Shown: positions 9,224 to 18,272 of the stretch, piece by piece
Position numbering within the stretch: position 1 is the first letter of the stretch
Layout: each line of letters starts with the position of its first letter
Origin: Nitrospiraceae bacterium
Lineage (GTDB): Bacteria; Nitrospirota; Nitrospiria; Nitrospirales; Nitrospiraceae
NCBI GenBank assembly: GCA_035623075.1
Contig: DASPUC010000024.1
Coordinates: 248,001 to 312,000 of the forward strand
Length of the DNA: 64,000 nucleotides
Direction: 5' to 3'
Program-made: the position numbers and the translations under genes
Notes under the pieces: model-generated
What the model was told of the DNA's origin: nothing
The model's input: the letters and a program-made list of their open reading frames with translations, nothing else
The model's database searches: none

Positions 9224-9799
9224 TCAGCGATCATAGACTCGGGCAGAAGGACGCTGGAACGAGGGTCGACTCGAGCGGGGAGAATGCGCCGGTGCCTTGA
9301 AGGCATGATAATAGTGAAGGACTTTTCGGACGTACCGCCGTGTTTCGCGAATGCGCGGGACCTTTTGTCCTTTCACTCGCTGGATACCGGCGTTATAGGC
9401 CGCCAGACTGAGGCGCAGGTCTCCGCGATAGAGATTCAAGAGGCGGCGCAGTTGTTTTGCACCTCCTCGGATGTTCTGGATCGGGTCATAGACGTCTGCG
9501 ATCCGAAGGGTCGCCGCCGTATCAGGCGTGAGTTGCATGAGTCCGACGGCACCTTTGTGCGACACCACATGCTGGCGAAAATCAGACTCAGTTTTGATGA
9601 CCGCCCGTAGCAGGGCAGGATCGAGACGGTAGTGCTTCGCGTAAAACGTGATGGCCCGGCGAAGTTCTTTCTTGGAATACTGCGGTCGATTTTCATAATC
9701 AGATTTCGTCGAACTTGGAAACAGCACGAGCGTCGTCGTGACGATCGCGACAATGCAGAGTTCGCGCGCGAGCTTTCTGAGAACGTGCGAGATTTCCAT
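9224..9799 (-). CDS. lytic transglycosylase (SLT domain), membrane-anchored or periplasmic
   Basis: 191 residues. Residues about 12-28 form a signal or anchor helix. The SLT fold follows with catalytic Glu71 (KTESDF), GAVGLMQL (83-90) and the LAAYNAG motif near residue 133, all diagnostic of family 1 transglycosylases (Slt70/MltC/MltE group), which cleave peptidoglycan between MurNAc and GlcNAc. The C-terminal 25 residues are Ser/Pro/Arg-rich. Its position near msrA and lipoproteins says little about a specific partner. Confidence 0.92.
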   Translation of the reverse strand: MEISHVLRKLARELCIVAIVTTTLVLFPSSTKSDYENRPQYSKKELRRAITFYAKHYRLDPALLRAVIKTESDFRQHVVSHKGAVGLMQLTPDTAATLRIADVYDPIQNIRGGAKQLRRLLNLYRGDLRLSLAAYNAGIQRVKGQKVPRIRETRRYVRKVLHYYHAFKAPAHSPRSSRPSFQRPSARVYDR

Positions 9800-10042
9800 A
9801 ATAAATCGCTAGAGTCTGACCCAGGACCATGACCTCATTCCTGCTGAAGAGGCTCAACTTCTGTGCCAGAACCCTTCCATCGTAAGTGTCGAAAGATGCG
9901 ACGAATCTTGGCTGCTGTGACAGAAATGCCGCGCGGGACTTCTGTTCAAAGCCTGACGGGCATGACTCCTTTTTGACGCAGTGGAAATGAGAGCCTTGCG
10001 GCATCGGGATCACGCAAGCCGACAAGCCGCTTTTTCAATTTG

Positions 10043-10672
10043 TCACTTCGGCTTTCCCCACAACTCATCGAGCCGTTGGGCGCGGCCACAGTTGTATTTG
10101 TAGAACTTGTAGCGGATGGGGTTTTTCTTGTAGAAATCCTGGTGATACTCCTCGGCGGCATAGAATTGCGATGCCATCACGATTTGAGTCAGAATCGGCT
10201 GACTGAACCGTTTTGATTGTTCGATGGCCTGCTTGGATTCCTCGGCGAACCGCTTTTCTTGGTCATTCTGATAAAAGATCACCGCGCGATACTGCGTGCC
10301 ATGATCGCAGAACTGTGCGTTTGTGGTGATTGGATCCACGTTTCGCCAGAACGCTTCTAGGAGTTGGTTGTACGTCACTTTCGACGGGTCGTAGAGCACC
10401 TCGACCGATTCCGCGTGCCCGGTCCGACCCGCAGACACTTCTTCATAACTGGGACTCTGGAGGGTCCCTCCCATATAGCCGGAGACGACTGCAATCACCC
10501 CGTCCACCTTTTCGAAGGCCTCCTCCATACACCAAAAGCAGCCGCCGGCGAAGTAGGCCCTAGCCGTCTCTCCCGATTCGACGACGGAATGGGATAGGAC
10601 GTTCAAGAGTGCGACGATCACAATAATCATTGCTCCCGACCACATGGCACTAAACCGCCGGACATATTTCAT
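10043..10672 (-). CDS. msrA: peptide methionine-S-sulfoxide reductase MsrA, exported
   Basis: Reduces S-methionine sulfoxide in oxidised proteins. 209 residues, longer than cytosolic MsrA because of an N-terminal hydrophobic segment (about residues 12-28) that should export or anchor it. The catalytic signature GGCFWCMEE has Cys45 (nucleophile) and Cys48. The GHAESVEVLYDP and EEYHQDFYKKNP blocks are typical. A further Cys in KYNCGRAQ near the C terminus could resolve the disulfide. Probably protects periplasmic proteins. The 240-base gap between this gene and the transglycosylase gene holds nothing I recognise. Confidence 0.95.
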   Translation of the reverse strand: MKYVRRFSAMWSGAMIIVIVALLNVLSHSVVESGETARAYFAGGCFWCMEEAFEKVDGVIAVVSGYMGGTLQSPSYEEVSAGRTGHAESVEVLYDPSKVTYNQLLEAFWRNVDPITTNAQFCDHGTQYRAVIFYQNDQEKRFAEESKQAIEQSKRFSQPILTQIVMASQFYAAEEYHQDFYKKNPIRYKFYKYNCGRAQRLDELWGKPK

Positions 10673-10732
10673 GGAGCGTCCCTCCCTTTGCCTTCTGTCG
10701 TTCCATCACGCTAGGACGTACATCATCCTACC

Positions 10733-11245
10733 ATGGTCGATCCGAAATGGATGTTCATGTATGATGCCGTCATGTTGCTTCAATGGGCCAAGATCGCAGG
10801 ATTAACCTCCTTCCTTGCCGTGTCCGGATGCGCCTCGTGGTTTCAGAAAGGTGAGCCGCCTGACGTGCTGGTCACCAATGTGACCCCGTTGGAGTCCTCG
10901 GCATTGGAGCAGCGGCTGCAGGTTGATCTAAGCATCCGTAATCCCAACGACTTCGACCTTCACGTGACTGGAATCGATTTCAAGCTCGACATGAACGGGA
11001 AGCGCCTCGCCCGCGGACTGAGTAATAAAGAATTGACGGTGCCTCGCCTCGGTGACGCCGTCCTCTCGGTGGAGACCAGCGCTTCTACTTTCGACATCGT
11101 CCGTCAGGTTTTCAGGGCGTCGCAGAAACAGGAACTCTCCTACAGCATCTCCGGGGAGCTCCACAGCCAGGACGGTCGTCTTCCCTTCGAGAGCAGCGGC
11201 ACGCTCTTCGAAAAGGGCCAATTCTCAGGATCGCCTTCTCCTTGA
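10733..11245 (+). CDS. LEA14-like (WHy domain) lipoprotein
   Basis: 170 residues from ATG 10733; an ATG at 10772 would give a more compact signal peptide and is an equally good start. SFLAVSGC is a lipobox, so the protein is probably a lipoprotein. The body is a single LEA type 2/WHy domain: RLQVDLSIRNPNDFDLHVTG is the NPN-containing signature, followed by GKRLARGLSNKELTVPRLG. Such proteins are associated with envelope stress or desiccation tolerance; no enzymatic role is known. Its stop is 12 bases from that of the converging LOG-like gene. Confidence 0.85.
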   Translation: MVDPKWMFMYDAVMLLQWAKIAGLTSFLAVSGCASWFQKGEPPDVLVTNVTPLESSALEQRLQVDLSIRNPNDFDLHVTGIDFKLDMNGKRLARGLSNKELTVPRLGDAVLSVETSASTFDIVRQVFRASQKQELSYSISGELHSQDGRLPFESSGTLFEKGQFSGSPSP

Positions 11246-11257
11246 ACTTCAGCCTCG

Positions 11258-11746
11258 TCAATGTTCAATACGTTTCATGATGAGGTCGATGGCTTCCTCC
11301 GGCGTATTGACGGACGAGACCAGCTTTTGACCAAGCTTCTTGAAGAAGGTCGTTTCGACCGGTGTCGCTCCGACGAGAATAACTGGTTTGCTTGCCTTCA
11401 CCGCCAGCGCCACTTCTGACACCGTCCCCGATCCACTGAGGCCACAGGCGACCACGACATCGCTCGACAGAACGTTAATATTGTTTCTCGCGCTGCCCAT
11501 CTCCGTCATGATCGCGACATCGACGTGACGGGAGACTTTGTCGGTCGCAGAGGGCAACACTCCGACCGTGAGGCTTCCGCCCACCCGTTTGGCTCCCTCG
11601 CAGGCCGCATCCATGACGCCGACGTCACGCCCGCCGGTGAGCACCACCCATCCACGTCGGGCGATCAATTCGCCCAACAACCGGGCATGGTCCAGATCTT
11701 TTCTCTTGGCCTTCGCCGGTCCCATCACCCCCACAACAAATCGCAT
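11258..11746 (-). CDS. TIGR00725/LOG-like Rossmann-fold protein
   Basis: 162 residues. The start at 11746 follows a GGAGGG Shine-Dalgarno; the longer frame to 11824 overlaps the TPR gene. The sequence has GVMGP at the N terminus, GGRDVGVMDAACEGAKRVGG and GSGTVSEVALAVKASKPVIL, matching the TIGR00725 family, related to LOG-type cytokinin-activating phosphoribohydrolases and DprA-like folds. The PGGxGTxxE motif of true LOG enzymes is replaced by LSGSGTVSE, so the nucleotide-hydrolase function is not assured. Confidence 0.82.
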   Translation of the reverse strand: MRFVVGVMGPAKAKRKDLDHARLLGELIARRGWVVLTGGRDVGVMDAACEGAKRVGGSLTVGVLPSATDKVSRHVDVAIMTEMGSARNNINVLSSDVVVACGLSGSGTVSEVALAVKASKPVILVGATPVETTFFKKLGQKLVSSVNTPEEAIDLIMKRIEH

Positions 11747-11781
11747 GGACCCTCCATCAGATTGTCGCGATTCCCGATCGA

Positions 11782-13473
11782 TCAAAATCGCGAAGCGGTC
11801 AATGTCACATCGGCATAGGTCCACGCTTTGGCGAACCGCGCCTCTTCGACCCTGGCTGCCTCATCTTGCTGCTCAGCCCGGAGGCTTTGCATCAGTCCGA
11901 ACAGCGCCCACCCGCTGTCAGGATTTCGCGTAAGATCGGCCCGATACTGGGCCTCTGCTTCCGCCGGTCGGCCAGCCATCAGTAAAACTGGTCCGAGATA
12001 CTGACGAACCGGTAGTGGCCAGTGAGGAGGCTCTGCGTACGGAAGGCTGTCTTCCAGCTTGATGGCTTCTTTCAGTGCGCGAATCGCATCCTCGAATCGT
12101 TGTCGCCGAGCGGCAATCTCGCCAGCCAGCATCCGTTCCGCAATTTTCAGCAGCGATCGAGTGATTTTGTCCTCCTCGCTCCGGTCCCGCCTTATCTGTT
12201 TCGTCAGGCTGAGCAGCGCATAGTGCTCTCCCTCGGCTCCCGGCAGTCGCCCGGTCGCAGCCAGAGCCAGTCCTCGCCCGAGCCGCCACATGCCGTCCGT
12301 GAGCAGCAGCCCCTTTGGAGCCGGCGGTTCACGTAACAGCTCATCCCAGCGTCCGAATCGAATCAACGAGTAGAGCGGCGCGGGCAGATAAAACTCCTTC
12401 CACTTGTCGCTGCGAACTTCTTGCTCGGTGATCGTCTTCGCCAGCTCTCGCGCCACCTTCATGGCCTCTGCGCTGCGACCCTCCATCATGAGCGAGACCC
12501 AGAGAAAATGGAGGTTGTGCGAATAGTATCCATCGGCATAGTTTCCGTTCGGCGTGCGAGAAGCCAGATACGCCCGATCGACTTGGGCTGCGTGTTCGTT
12601 GCGCTCCGCAGCCTCATGATACCTGCCGAGCCGGATGTAGAGGTGAGCCGGCATGTGGACCAGATGCCCGGCACCAGGCATCAGGTCGGGTAACCGGTCT
12701 GCGCAGGCGAGCGCCCGTTCCGGGTGGGGCGACGCTTCGAGCGCGTGAATATAGTAGTGGCAGGCGCCGGGATGGTCCGGATGTTGTGCAAGCACTTGCT
12801 CGATAACGGACACGAGTTCGGTCGTCCCTGATTTCGGCTTCCCATCCGACGTCCAGAGATCCCATGGCCGAAGGTTCATCAATGCCTCTGCAAACAAGAT
12901 TCCGGCATCCGGATCATCCGGATATCGTCGCCAGACGATCCGCATCGCTTCGGCATACGCCGAATCAAGAGAGGCACGCGTTGCTCTGCGAGGTGAGAGA
13001 TACCGTTTGCTAAGCGCGCCAATATACGCCTGTTCGGCTGCCGAGGCGGTTTTGGCGTGGGCACGAGCTTTTTGCATCGCATCGACGGCCCGCCGCCCGT
13101 CCTCTTTTGACATTGCAGCATTGATGTTGGGACCGGAGGCGAGGGCAACGCCCCAATAGGCCATGGCGGCGTGCGGGTCCTGTCTCGCCGCCTCCTGAAA
13201 AGAAAGGATGGCTTCCTCGTGATTGAAGGCATATACCAACCTCAGCCCCTGGTCAAAGTATCGTTGCGCCAGTTCAGAAGTCGTGGTGATTTGGTGGTGC
13301 AGCGTCCCCAGATTGTCGAACAACGGAGGAGGGGTTCCCTGATTCCCTGCATGACCGATCGATGGGGAAACTCCGAACCAGGCAAGGAGTAAAGAGTCGA
13401 AGCAGACCGCCAATGAAACGAGAACTCTCCACTGATTGGTCACGGCGACCCTTCCGATCGACCTTCCGAACAT
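11782..13473 (-). CDS. TPR-repeat protein, exported
   Basis: 563 residues. A signal or anchor helix spans about residues 17-35, followed by a long alpha-helical protein with recognisable tetratricopeptide repeats (RYFDQGLRLVYAFNHEEAIL, AAMAYWGVALASGPNINAAM, GWALFGLMQSLRAEQQ). The mid-part contains HPGACHYYIHALEASPHPERA and AGHLVHMPAHLYIRLGRYHEA, a pattern seen in a family of predicted periplasmic TPR proteins. Function unknown; likely a protein-interaction scaffold. It lies 4 bases downstream of the TldE gene and may share its transcript. Confidence 0.8.
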   Translation of the reverse strand: MFGRSIGRVAVTNQWRVLVSLAVCFDSLLLAWFGVSPSIGHAGNQGTPPPLFDNLGTLHHQITTTSELAQRYFDQGLRLVYAFNHEEAILSFQEAARQDPHAAMAYWGVALASGPNINAAMSKEDGRRAVDAMQKARAHAKTASAAEQAYIGALSKRYLSPRRATRASLDSAYAEAMRIVWRRYPDDPDAGILFAEALMNLRPWDLWTSDGKPKSGTTELVSVIEQVLAQHPDHPGACHYYIHALEASPHPERALACADRLPDLMPGAGHLVHMPAHLYIRLGRYHEAAERNEHAAQVDRAYLASRTPNGNYADGYYSHNLHFLWVSLMMEGRSAEAMKVARELAKTITEQEVRSDKWKEFYLPAPLYSLIRFGRWDELLREPPAPKGLLLTDGMWRLGRGLALAATGRLPGAEGEHYALLSLTKQIRRDRSEEDKITRSLLKIAERMLAGEIAARRQRFEDAIRALKEAIKLEDSLPYAEPPHWPLPVRQYLGPVLLMAGRPAEAEAQYRADLTRNPDSGWALFGLMQSLRAEQQDEAARVEEARFAKAWTYADVTLTASRF

Positions 13474-13477
13474 CCTG

Positions 13478-14818
13478 CTAAAACTTCGTCACGCTGGAGA
13501 AGTGAAAATCGTCGAGCATCATGGCGGGCACCAGCAACTTGCCCGTCTCGGAAGTGACCGCCTCGGCCGGACCGGTACAGGCGTCCAGTCGGTTGAAGAC
13601 GCGCAAGGGACTATCGTGAAAGCGGAAGTTCTTCACTGCCGAGACAATTTCGCCGTTCTCCACAAGAAAGGTGCCGTCTCGAGTCATGCCGGTCAACGTG
13701 AGATCCGTCGCGTTCACCGTGCGAATGTACCAAAAGTTCGTCACGAGAATCGCGCGCTGTGTCTTCTTAATGAGATCCCGGACATTGGTTGCTTCCGCCT
13801 CTTCCGCGGCAAGGCACGGTGCGTCCAATGTCGGAATCGTGTGAATGTCGTGGGTCTTGGCCGTGTAGCGATCGTAGGAGAGTTGCTTCAACTCTCCCCG
13901 CTCGACCCACATAGATTCGGTGGAGGGTAATCCATCGCTCGTAAAACTCACTCCCAGGAGATCGGCGTGCTTCGGGAGATTCTTCAGGCTTAACCGCTTG
14001 TCGACGATCGATCGCCCCAGCTTGCCTGCAACGGGACTCGTTCCTTTCTCATAGGATTTGGCATCAAGCATCCACAGCAGCCAAGTCCAGAGCCCCGCCA
14101 CTGCAGCCGGTTCAAGAATCACTTTGTAGCGACCGGGAGAGAGTTCCCTCGGCTCCCCTCCTCGCTTGGCCTTACCGATCGCGGCGAGTGTCCGTTCCTG
14201 GACTTTCAAATGATCGATCGACCGGTGCGCCGCCGAAGCCCAGCCCGTCGCGTCGCCCGCCTGTACGGTGAGGCCAAATCGCGCCTCGGTCCGTTCCTCG
14301 TGAGCAAAGAGGCCCGTGCTGGCCGCAATCCCGATGGCCGCGGTCGACGATGACACAATTCCGGCCGCATGGAGATTTTCCATTCGACACTGACCAATGG
14401 CTTCGTTGACATACTCGAGGCGGCGAGCCGGTCCGGCTGCGACCGTCTCCGGACGAGTCGTGGGAACGTTCAGATACTCGGGCTGGTCCACCGGAGGAAG
14501 ATATTCAGGATCGTCGGGTGACAGGCGAGCAATGTGCTCGGCGCGGGTGAGCGTGTCCTGGATTGCGCCGGCCGTAAAATCTGTCGTACTCGCCGTACCC
14601 TGCTGCCGTTCAAATGCGACGGTTACACTGAGCAAGCCCCGCCTAGTATCGACGTTCTGCACGATCTGGTTGTTGGCGAAGCGGGTTGTCCCCCCATGCT
14701 GGTCGTGCAGGCGCACGACGGTATGGTCGCCCATCGACCGTTTCAGCACCAAGTCGGCGAGAAACTGGAATTCGTCGCGACCGGTCATCTTCGGCCAGGT
14801 CCTGGCGGCGACACTCAT
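13478..14818 (-). CDS. pmbA: TldD/PmbA family protein, TldE-like subunit
   Basis: 446 residues from the ATG at 14818, which shares one base with the stop of the upstream tldD (TGATG), showing translational coupling. TldD and TldE form a heterodimeric metalloprotease that unfolds and degrades small peptides and in E. coli matures microcin B17 and degrades CcdA. This subunit lacks the HExxxH zinc motif, as TldE proteins do. Family blocks seen include YVNEAIGQCRME, the HDIHTIPTLDAP stretch and GTFLVENGEIV near the C terminus. The frame is open to 14977 inside tldD, but the coupled start is clearly better. Confidence 0.9.
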   Translation of the reverse strand: MSVAARTWPKMTGRDEFQFLADLVLKRSMGDHTVVRLHDQHGGTTRFANNQIVQNVDTRRGLLSVTVAFERQQGTASTTDFTAGAIQDTLTRAEHIARLSPDDPEYLPPVDQPEYLNVPTTRPETVAAGPARRLEYVNEAIGQCRMENLHAAGIVSSSTAAIGIAASTGLFAHEERTEARFGLTVQAGDATGWASAAHRSIDHLKVQERTLAAIGKAKRGGEPRELSPGRYKVILEPAAVAGLWTWLLWMLDAKSYEKGTSPVAGKLGRSIVDKRLSLKNLPKHADLLGVSFTSDGLPSTESMWVERGELKQLSYDRYTAKTHDIHTIPTLDAPCLAAEEAEATNVRDLIKKTQRAILVTNFWYIRTVNATDLTLTGMTRDGTFLVENGEIVSAVKNFRFHDSPLRVFNRLDACTGPAEAVTSETGKLLVPAMMLDDFHFSSVTKF

Positions 14819-16272
14819 CAGCTCCCACCTCCCTTGATTACGCCGATCGCCCGAAATCGTGCAGGAGAAGCCGCATGGGTCATCCAGCCCGATTGACCCG
14901 GCTGACCTTTGCCACACGTAATAAACCCGAAAAGACGGCGATGTCTCCGGTCCGCAACTCCGTCGCACTTGCTCCAAAACTCAGGCGTAATCCCGTGATA
15001 GACAACATCCCGGACCATGTGGGTCCGCTTCCCACGCTCAATGAGCCAGAACGCATCGCCGCCGAACTGAAAGTTGTAGCGTCGCTGGTCGATGCTGTAC
15101 GACCCATGCCCTTCGATGTAAATCCCCCTTTTGACGTCGACGATCAGATCATCGAGGGATCCGATACCAGGCTCTAACCCGATGTTGGCGATACGGACCA
15201 TCGGCACGCTGCTCCAACCATCGGCGCGGTTTGACCCGCGCGAACGAGACTCGCCGATCTTCAGTGCCACTTCGCGATTGGTGCAGTATCCGACGAAGAT
15301 CCCTTCGCGAACAATATCCCACCGTTGACACGCCACTCCGTCGTCGTCGTAGCCGGTCGCCGCCAATGTGGTCGCCTCCGTGTTGTCCGCCACCAGATTT
15401 ACGTGTGAAGACCCATACCGAAAGCTCCCTCGCTTCTCGGTCGTGAGAAAACTCGTGCCAGCATAGTTGGCTTCATATCCCAATGCACGATCCAGTTCGC
15501 TCGGATGACCGCATGATTCATGCATTGTAAGTGAAAGGTGCTCGGGATCGAGGACGAGATCATAGGAACCAGGGTCGATCGCCGGGGCGTTCACTTTTTC
15601 GACCGCTTGGGCGGCAACTCGGGGAGCTTCGGTTAAGAAGCGCGTGTCCTCGATGAGTTCGTAACCGGTTCTGAGATGGGGCGCGGTATAACTCCGCGTC
15701 GCGAACCGTCCGTGTCGGCTCGCTGTGGCCGTCATTTCTCCGTTAAGAGCCAGCAGGTCGAACTCCAGATGGGTGCCTTCAGTGGAAACGAAGAGTTTGC
15801 GGTCCCGACAGGCCCAGAGGCTGGCTGAGCTCCGAACCACGCCCGCCTGTTGTTGCAGCACCTCCATCGTCTCCAACAGAAGATCCGTCTTCTTGTCCGT
15901 AGACACCGCAAAGGGGTCGATCCGTCTAGCCGTCACCACCTGATCGCGGTGGACCGGCTCATCGGCGAGCTTCACCTTCTCGATGGCCAACGAGGCCGAT
16001 CCTCTGGCGATCTCGACCGCAAGGTCGGTGACACGCGGCACTTCCTCCAGCGAGCAGACCGAACTGGCGGCAAACCCCCATCCACCGTGGTAAAGCACCC
16101 GGACGCCGAAGCCGCGATCGCTCGACTCGCGCACGGCAGCGATCCGACGGTCTTCGCCTGCGATGGTTTGAACCGTGCTGTCGAGAAGGCGAATGTCTCC
16201 GTATTCCGCACCGGAGGCCGTGATGCGCGCGAGGGCGAGTTCGGCAAGTTGTTCCCAACCGGTGGCAGGCAT
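14818..16272 (-). CDS. tldD: TldD family metalloprotease, catalytic subunit
   Basis: 484 residues from ATG 16272 (AGGATGAG sits upstream); a GTG at 16302 would add 10 residues. The zinc motif HESCGH (about residues 251-256) is intact, with LDRALGYEANYAGTSF following as in TldD. The GRGSNRADGWSS-type region and the GRG/EGHGSYSID part near the C terminus also fit. Forms the active protease with the next gene. In this window it is the only small-peptide protease of this kind; pqqA needs one, but a link is only a guess. Confidence 0.92.
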   Translation of the reverse strand: MPATGWEQLAELALARITASGAEYGDIRLLDSTVQTIAGEDRRIAAVRESSDRGFGVRVLYHGGWGFAASSVCSLEEVPRVTDLAVEIARGSASLAIEKVKLADEPVHRDQVVTARRIDPFAVSTDKKTDLLLETMEVLQQQAGVVRSSASLWACRDRKLFVSTEGTHLEFDLLALNGEMTATASRHGRFATRSYTAPHLRTGYELIEDTRFLTEAPRVAAQAVEKVNAPAIDPGSYDLVLDPEHLSLTMHESCGHPSELDRALGYEANYAGTSFLTTEKRGSFRYGSSHVNLVADNTEATTLAATGYDDDGVACQRWDIVREGIFVGYCTNREVALKIGESRSRGSNRADGWSSVPMVRIANIGLEPGIGSLDDLIVDVKRGIYIEGHGSYSIDQRRYNFQFGGDAFWLIERGKRTHMVRDVVYHGITPEFWSKCDGVADRRHRRLFGFITCGKGQPGQSGWMTHAASPARFRAIGVIKGGGS

Positions 16273-16363
16273 CTTGATCTCATCCTGCCAAAGTTCCGGC
16301 ACCCGATCAACCCTTCATCGTCCTCAGTTGGCTTTCCGCCCGTGATTGCCTAGGATGGGGACC

Positions 16364-16672
16364 ATGTTGCCTCCGGAACGAACCCCTCGTCAGCGGATCA
16401 TTGAGCTGATCACCGACACTCGCCTCTCGTCCCACCAGCTCGCCCAACTGCTGGGGATTCCAGAGCGACAGGTGGAGGATCACCTGACTCATGTGGTGAA
16501 ATCCCTGGCGCGTGATCGAGGCCGACGTTTCGTTCTCGATCCATCGGTTTGCGGGGACTGTGGTTTCGTCTTTCGCAACCGGAACCGCCTTACACGTCCA
16601 AGCCGCTGCCCGATTTGCCGTAGTGAAAGGATCACAGCGCCTCAGTACGGCATCGAACCGGCATCTTTGTAG
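16364..16672 (+). CDS. predicted transcriptional regulator, HTH plus zinc ribbon (COG3357-like)
   Basis: 102 residues from ATG 16364, preceded by AGGATGGGG. The N-terminal half is a winged-helix type HTH (RQRIIELITDTRLSSHQLAQLLGIPERQVEDHL). The C-terminal half is a zinc ribbon with two CxxC knuckles (CGDC and CPIC). This is the architecture of COG3357, a predicted regulator. It is divergent from tldD, with 91 bases between the start codons, so tldDE is one possible target (inference). Confidence 0.8.
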   Translation: MLPPERTPRQRIIELITDTRLSSHQLAQLLGIPERQVEDHLTHVVKSLARDRGRRFVLDPSVCGDCGFVFRNRNRLTRPSRCPICRSERITAPQYGIEPASL

Positions 16673-16863
16673 TCGCTACACTGTTCGGTTCGACACATCG
16701 ACCCTCCCTGTTTGAATTTCCTCGAATCGTGTCGTAAGCTCCACGAATCGACGGGCGGTCTGCTCGATCTCGCATGGGATAAGCTTTAAGGTTTGTCGTG
16801 CCACGCTAGACATGTGTCCTGGGAGGGCGCAGGGTGACAGAAATGACTGGGATAAGGAGAAGA

Positions 16864-17088
16864 ATGAGTCGACGCGGAGAGATCCTCGTCCTTCTGTTGA
16901 GTCTTGTCTTCACTTCCTGCAGCGGCGACAAACCCAAGGAACTGCTCGAAACAGCAGAGCTGGAAGAGAGGCAGCACAACATCGTCCATGCGAAGGAGCT
17001 CTACGAAGATCTCATCCGTCTCTACCCCACCAGCCCGCAGGCAGAAATCGCCCGAGCCCGTCTGACTTCGCTCAGTCAGGGCCAATAG
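16864..17088 (+). CDS. small lipoprotein with TPR/YfiO-like helical hairpin
   Basis: 74 residues from ATG 16864 (AGGAGA 5 bases upstream); an earlier ATG at 16834 is possible but would bury the signal peptide. The segment ILVLLLSLVFTSC ends in a lipobox, so it should be lipid-anchored. The mature part (AELEERQHNIVHAKELYEDLIRLYPTSPQAEIARARL) is one TPR-like helix pair resembling the first repeat of BamD/YfiO or CpoB. It may be a minimal outer-membrane assembly or cell-division helper (inference). The 192 bases upstream hold no other gene. Confidence 0.72.
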   Translation: MSRRGEILVLLLSLVFTSCSGDKPKELLETAELEERQHNIVHAKELYEDLIRLYPTSPQAEIARARLTSLSQGQ

Positions 17089-17140
17089 GTGTTGAATGAT
17101 TGCTTCATCTCGGTTGGAATCCAGGGACACGAATGCTTAC

Positions 17141-17157
17141 AGCAGGCTGAGCCTGCT
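17141..17157 (+). repeat. short perfect hairpin (7-bp arms)
   Basis: AGCAGGC, 3-base loop, GCCTGCT, 52 bases past the stop of the small lipoprotein gene and 3 bases before the palindromic element. No T-run follows, so a plain Rho-independent terminator is unlikely. Confidence 0.5.
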
Positions 17158-17160
17158 ACT

Positions 17161-17328
17161 CAGGATGTTCAAAAAGGCTGTCAGCAAGGCCGCAGCGAGT
17201 GAAGATGCGACGCGTACCTTGTTTCACCCGCCAACCCCAAGCTTGCCGAGACAATCTCTTTCCCCAGCCCGTACGTGGAGCCGCTGAGCGATGCGAGAAT
17301 GAAGCTGACGGTCTTTTTCAACATCCTG
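17161..17328 (+). repeat. dispersed palindromic element, copy A (168 bp)
   Basis: The outer arms CAGGATGTTCAAAAAGGC and, at the other end, a near-perfect inverted copy (25 positions, 3 mismatches) enclose a G+C-rich middle containing GGCCGCAGCGAG and GAGCGATGCGAGAA. The second copy at 60244-60367 shares the arms and these middle blocks but lacks about 45 bases of the interior. It fills the gap between the lipoprotein and DUF1295 genes. No transposase is encoded, so it is MITE- or REP-like. Confidence 0.8.
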
Positions 17329-17336
17329 CCAGTGAC

Positions 17337-18131
17337 TCACTGCCGTTTCGGAAACCAGGGAACGAACGCATTCGTCGTGCGCTGGTAGGCTCGATAGTCC
17401 TCCCCGCGCGCGGCCAGCGCCTGACGTTCAGCCAACGGAATACCAGTCAGTCGTACCAGCGCCATTCCCATGACAACAGGTCCGATCCACGTCAGTAACC
17501 ATCCCGGCGTGCCGACTGCCATCAGCACATAGGCCCACCACTGCAGCCATTCGAAAAAGTAGTTGGGGTGACGGGAGTAGTACCAGAGGCCGTCGCGGCA
17601 CACCCGGTTTTTGTTCCACGCCTTCTGGCGAAAGTGTGCGAGCTGCCAGTCTGCCGTGGCCTCCCCGACCACTGCTACAAGCCAGACCAGCACACCAGCG
17701 AGCTCCCACAGGCTGAACGTGGGCCGTGGGTTCTGCATGACGGTCAAGGGCGGGAGAGAGAACAGCACTACGGCCGGAGCCTGGAGCAGAAAGTAGGCGA
17801 ACACCCCCAGGTGCTCCCGACTGCCCAGCCATCGACGCATGTATTGGTACCGCGGATCTTCCGTCTTGCCGATGACCCGATTGAGCAAAATGTAGGAACC
17901 AAGGCGCAGACCGTAGACTCCGATCATCGCCATGACGAGACCGCGGCGTCCGGGATCGCCGAAGGCGGCAGTGCCGTACCAGGTCGTGACAGCGACAAGC
18001 CCAATGCACCACCCCACATCGGCCAGTGAGGCATTCCGACCATGCAGCTGCACCATCCACAACAGGAGCATCACCCCTGTCATCATTACGAAAGCTGTGC
18101 CGATCAGGGTCAGGGGATCGTGTGAGGTCAT
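17337..18131 (-). CDS. DUF1295 family membrane protein (steroid 5-alpha-reductase/isoprenylcysteine methyltransferase fold)
   Basis: 264 residues, about six to seven hydrophobic helices. The C-terminal signature RHPNYFFEWLQWWAYVLMA and the preceding GLWYYS mark the DUF1295/ICMT-like superfamily, whose members reduce or methylate hydrophobic substrates using NADPH or SAM at the membrane. The individual substrate is unknown. Gene 3' end lies 8 bases from the palindromic element. It is divergent from the aldehyde dehydrogenase gene. Confidence 0.88.
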   Translation of the reverse strand: MTSHDPLTLIGTAFVMMTGVMLLLWMVQLHGRNASLADVGWCIGLVAVTTWYGTAAFGDPGRRGLVMAMIGVYGLRLGSYILLNRVIGKTEDPRYQYMRRWLGSREHLGVFAYFLLQAPAVVLFSLPPLTVMQNPRPTFSLWELAGVLVWLVAVVGEATADWQLAHFRQKAWNKNRVCRDGLWYYSRHPNYFFEWLQWWAYVLMAVGTPGWLLTWIGPVVMGMALVRLTGIPLAERQALAARGEDYRAYQRTTNAFVPWFPKRQ

Positions 18132-18272
18132 GAACGATGGTTCTCCCTGTGGGTCAGGAGCGCTAGGGTGCGCCAGTCCGGCTCATCGTCACACAATGCT
18201 CGGAGCCGGCTAATGTGAGGGATCTCCCTCACCCGACTGAAGCTGGTGGCTGGTCGACACCCCATCGAAGTG

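Noticed and set aside
11747-11824. Upstream extension of the LOG-like gene
   Set aside because: No homology, overlaps the TPR gene, and the ATG at 11746 has a good ribosome-binding site.
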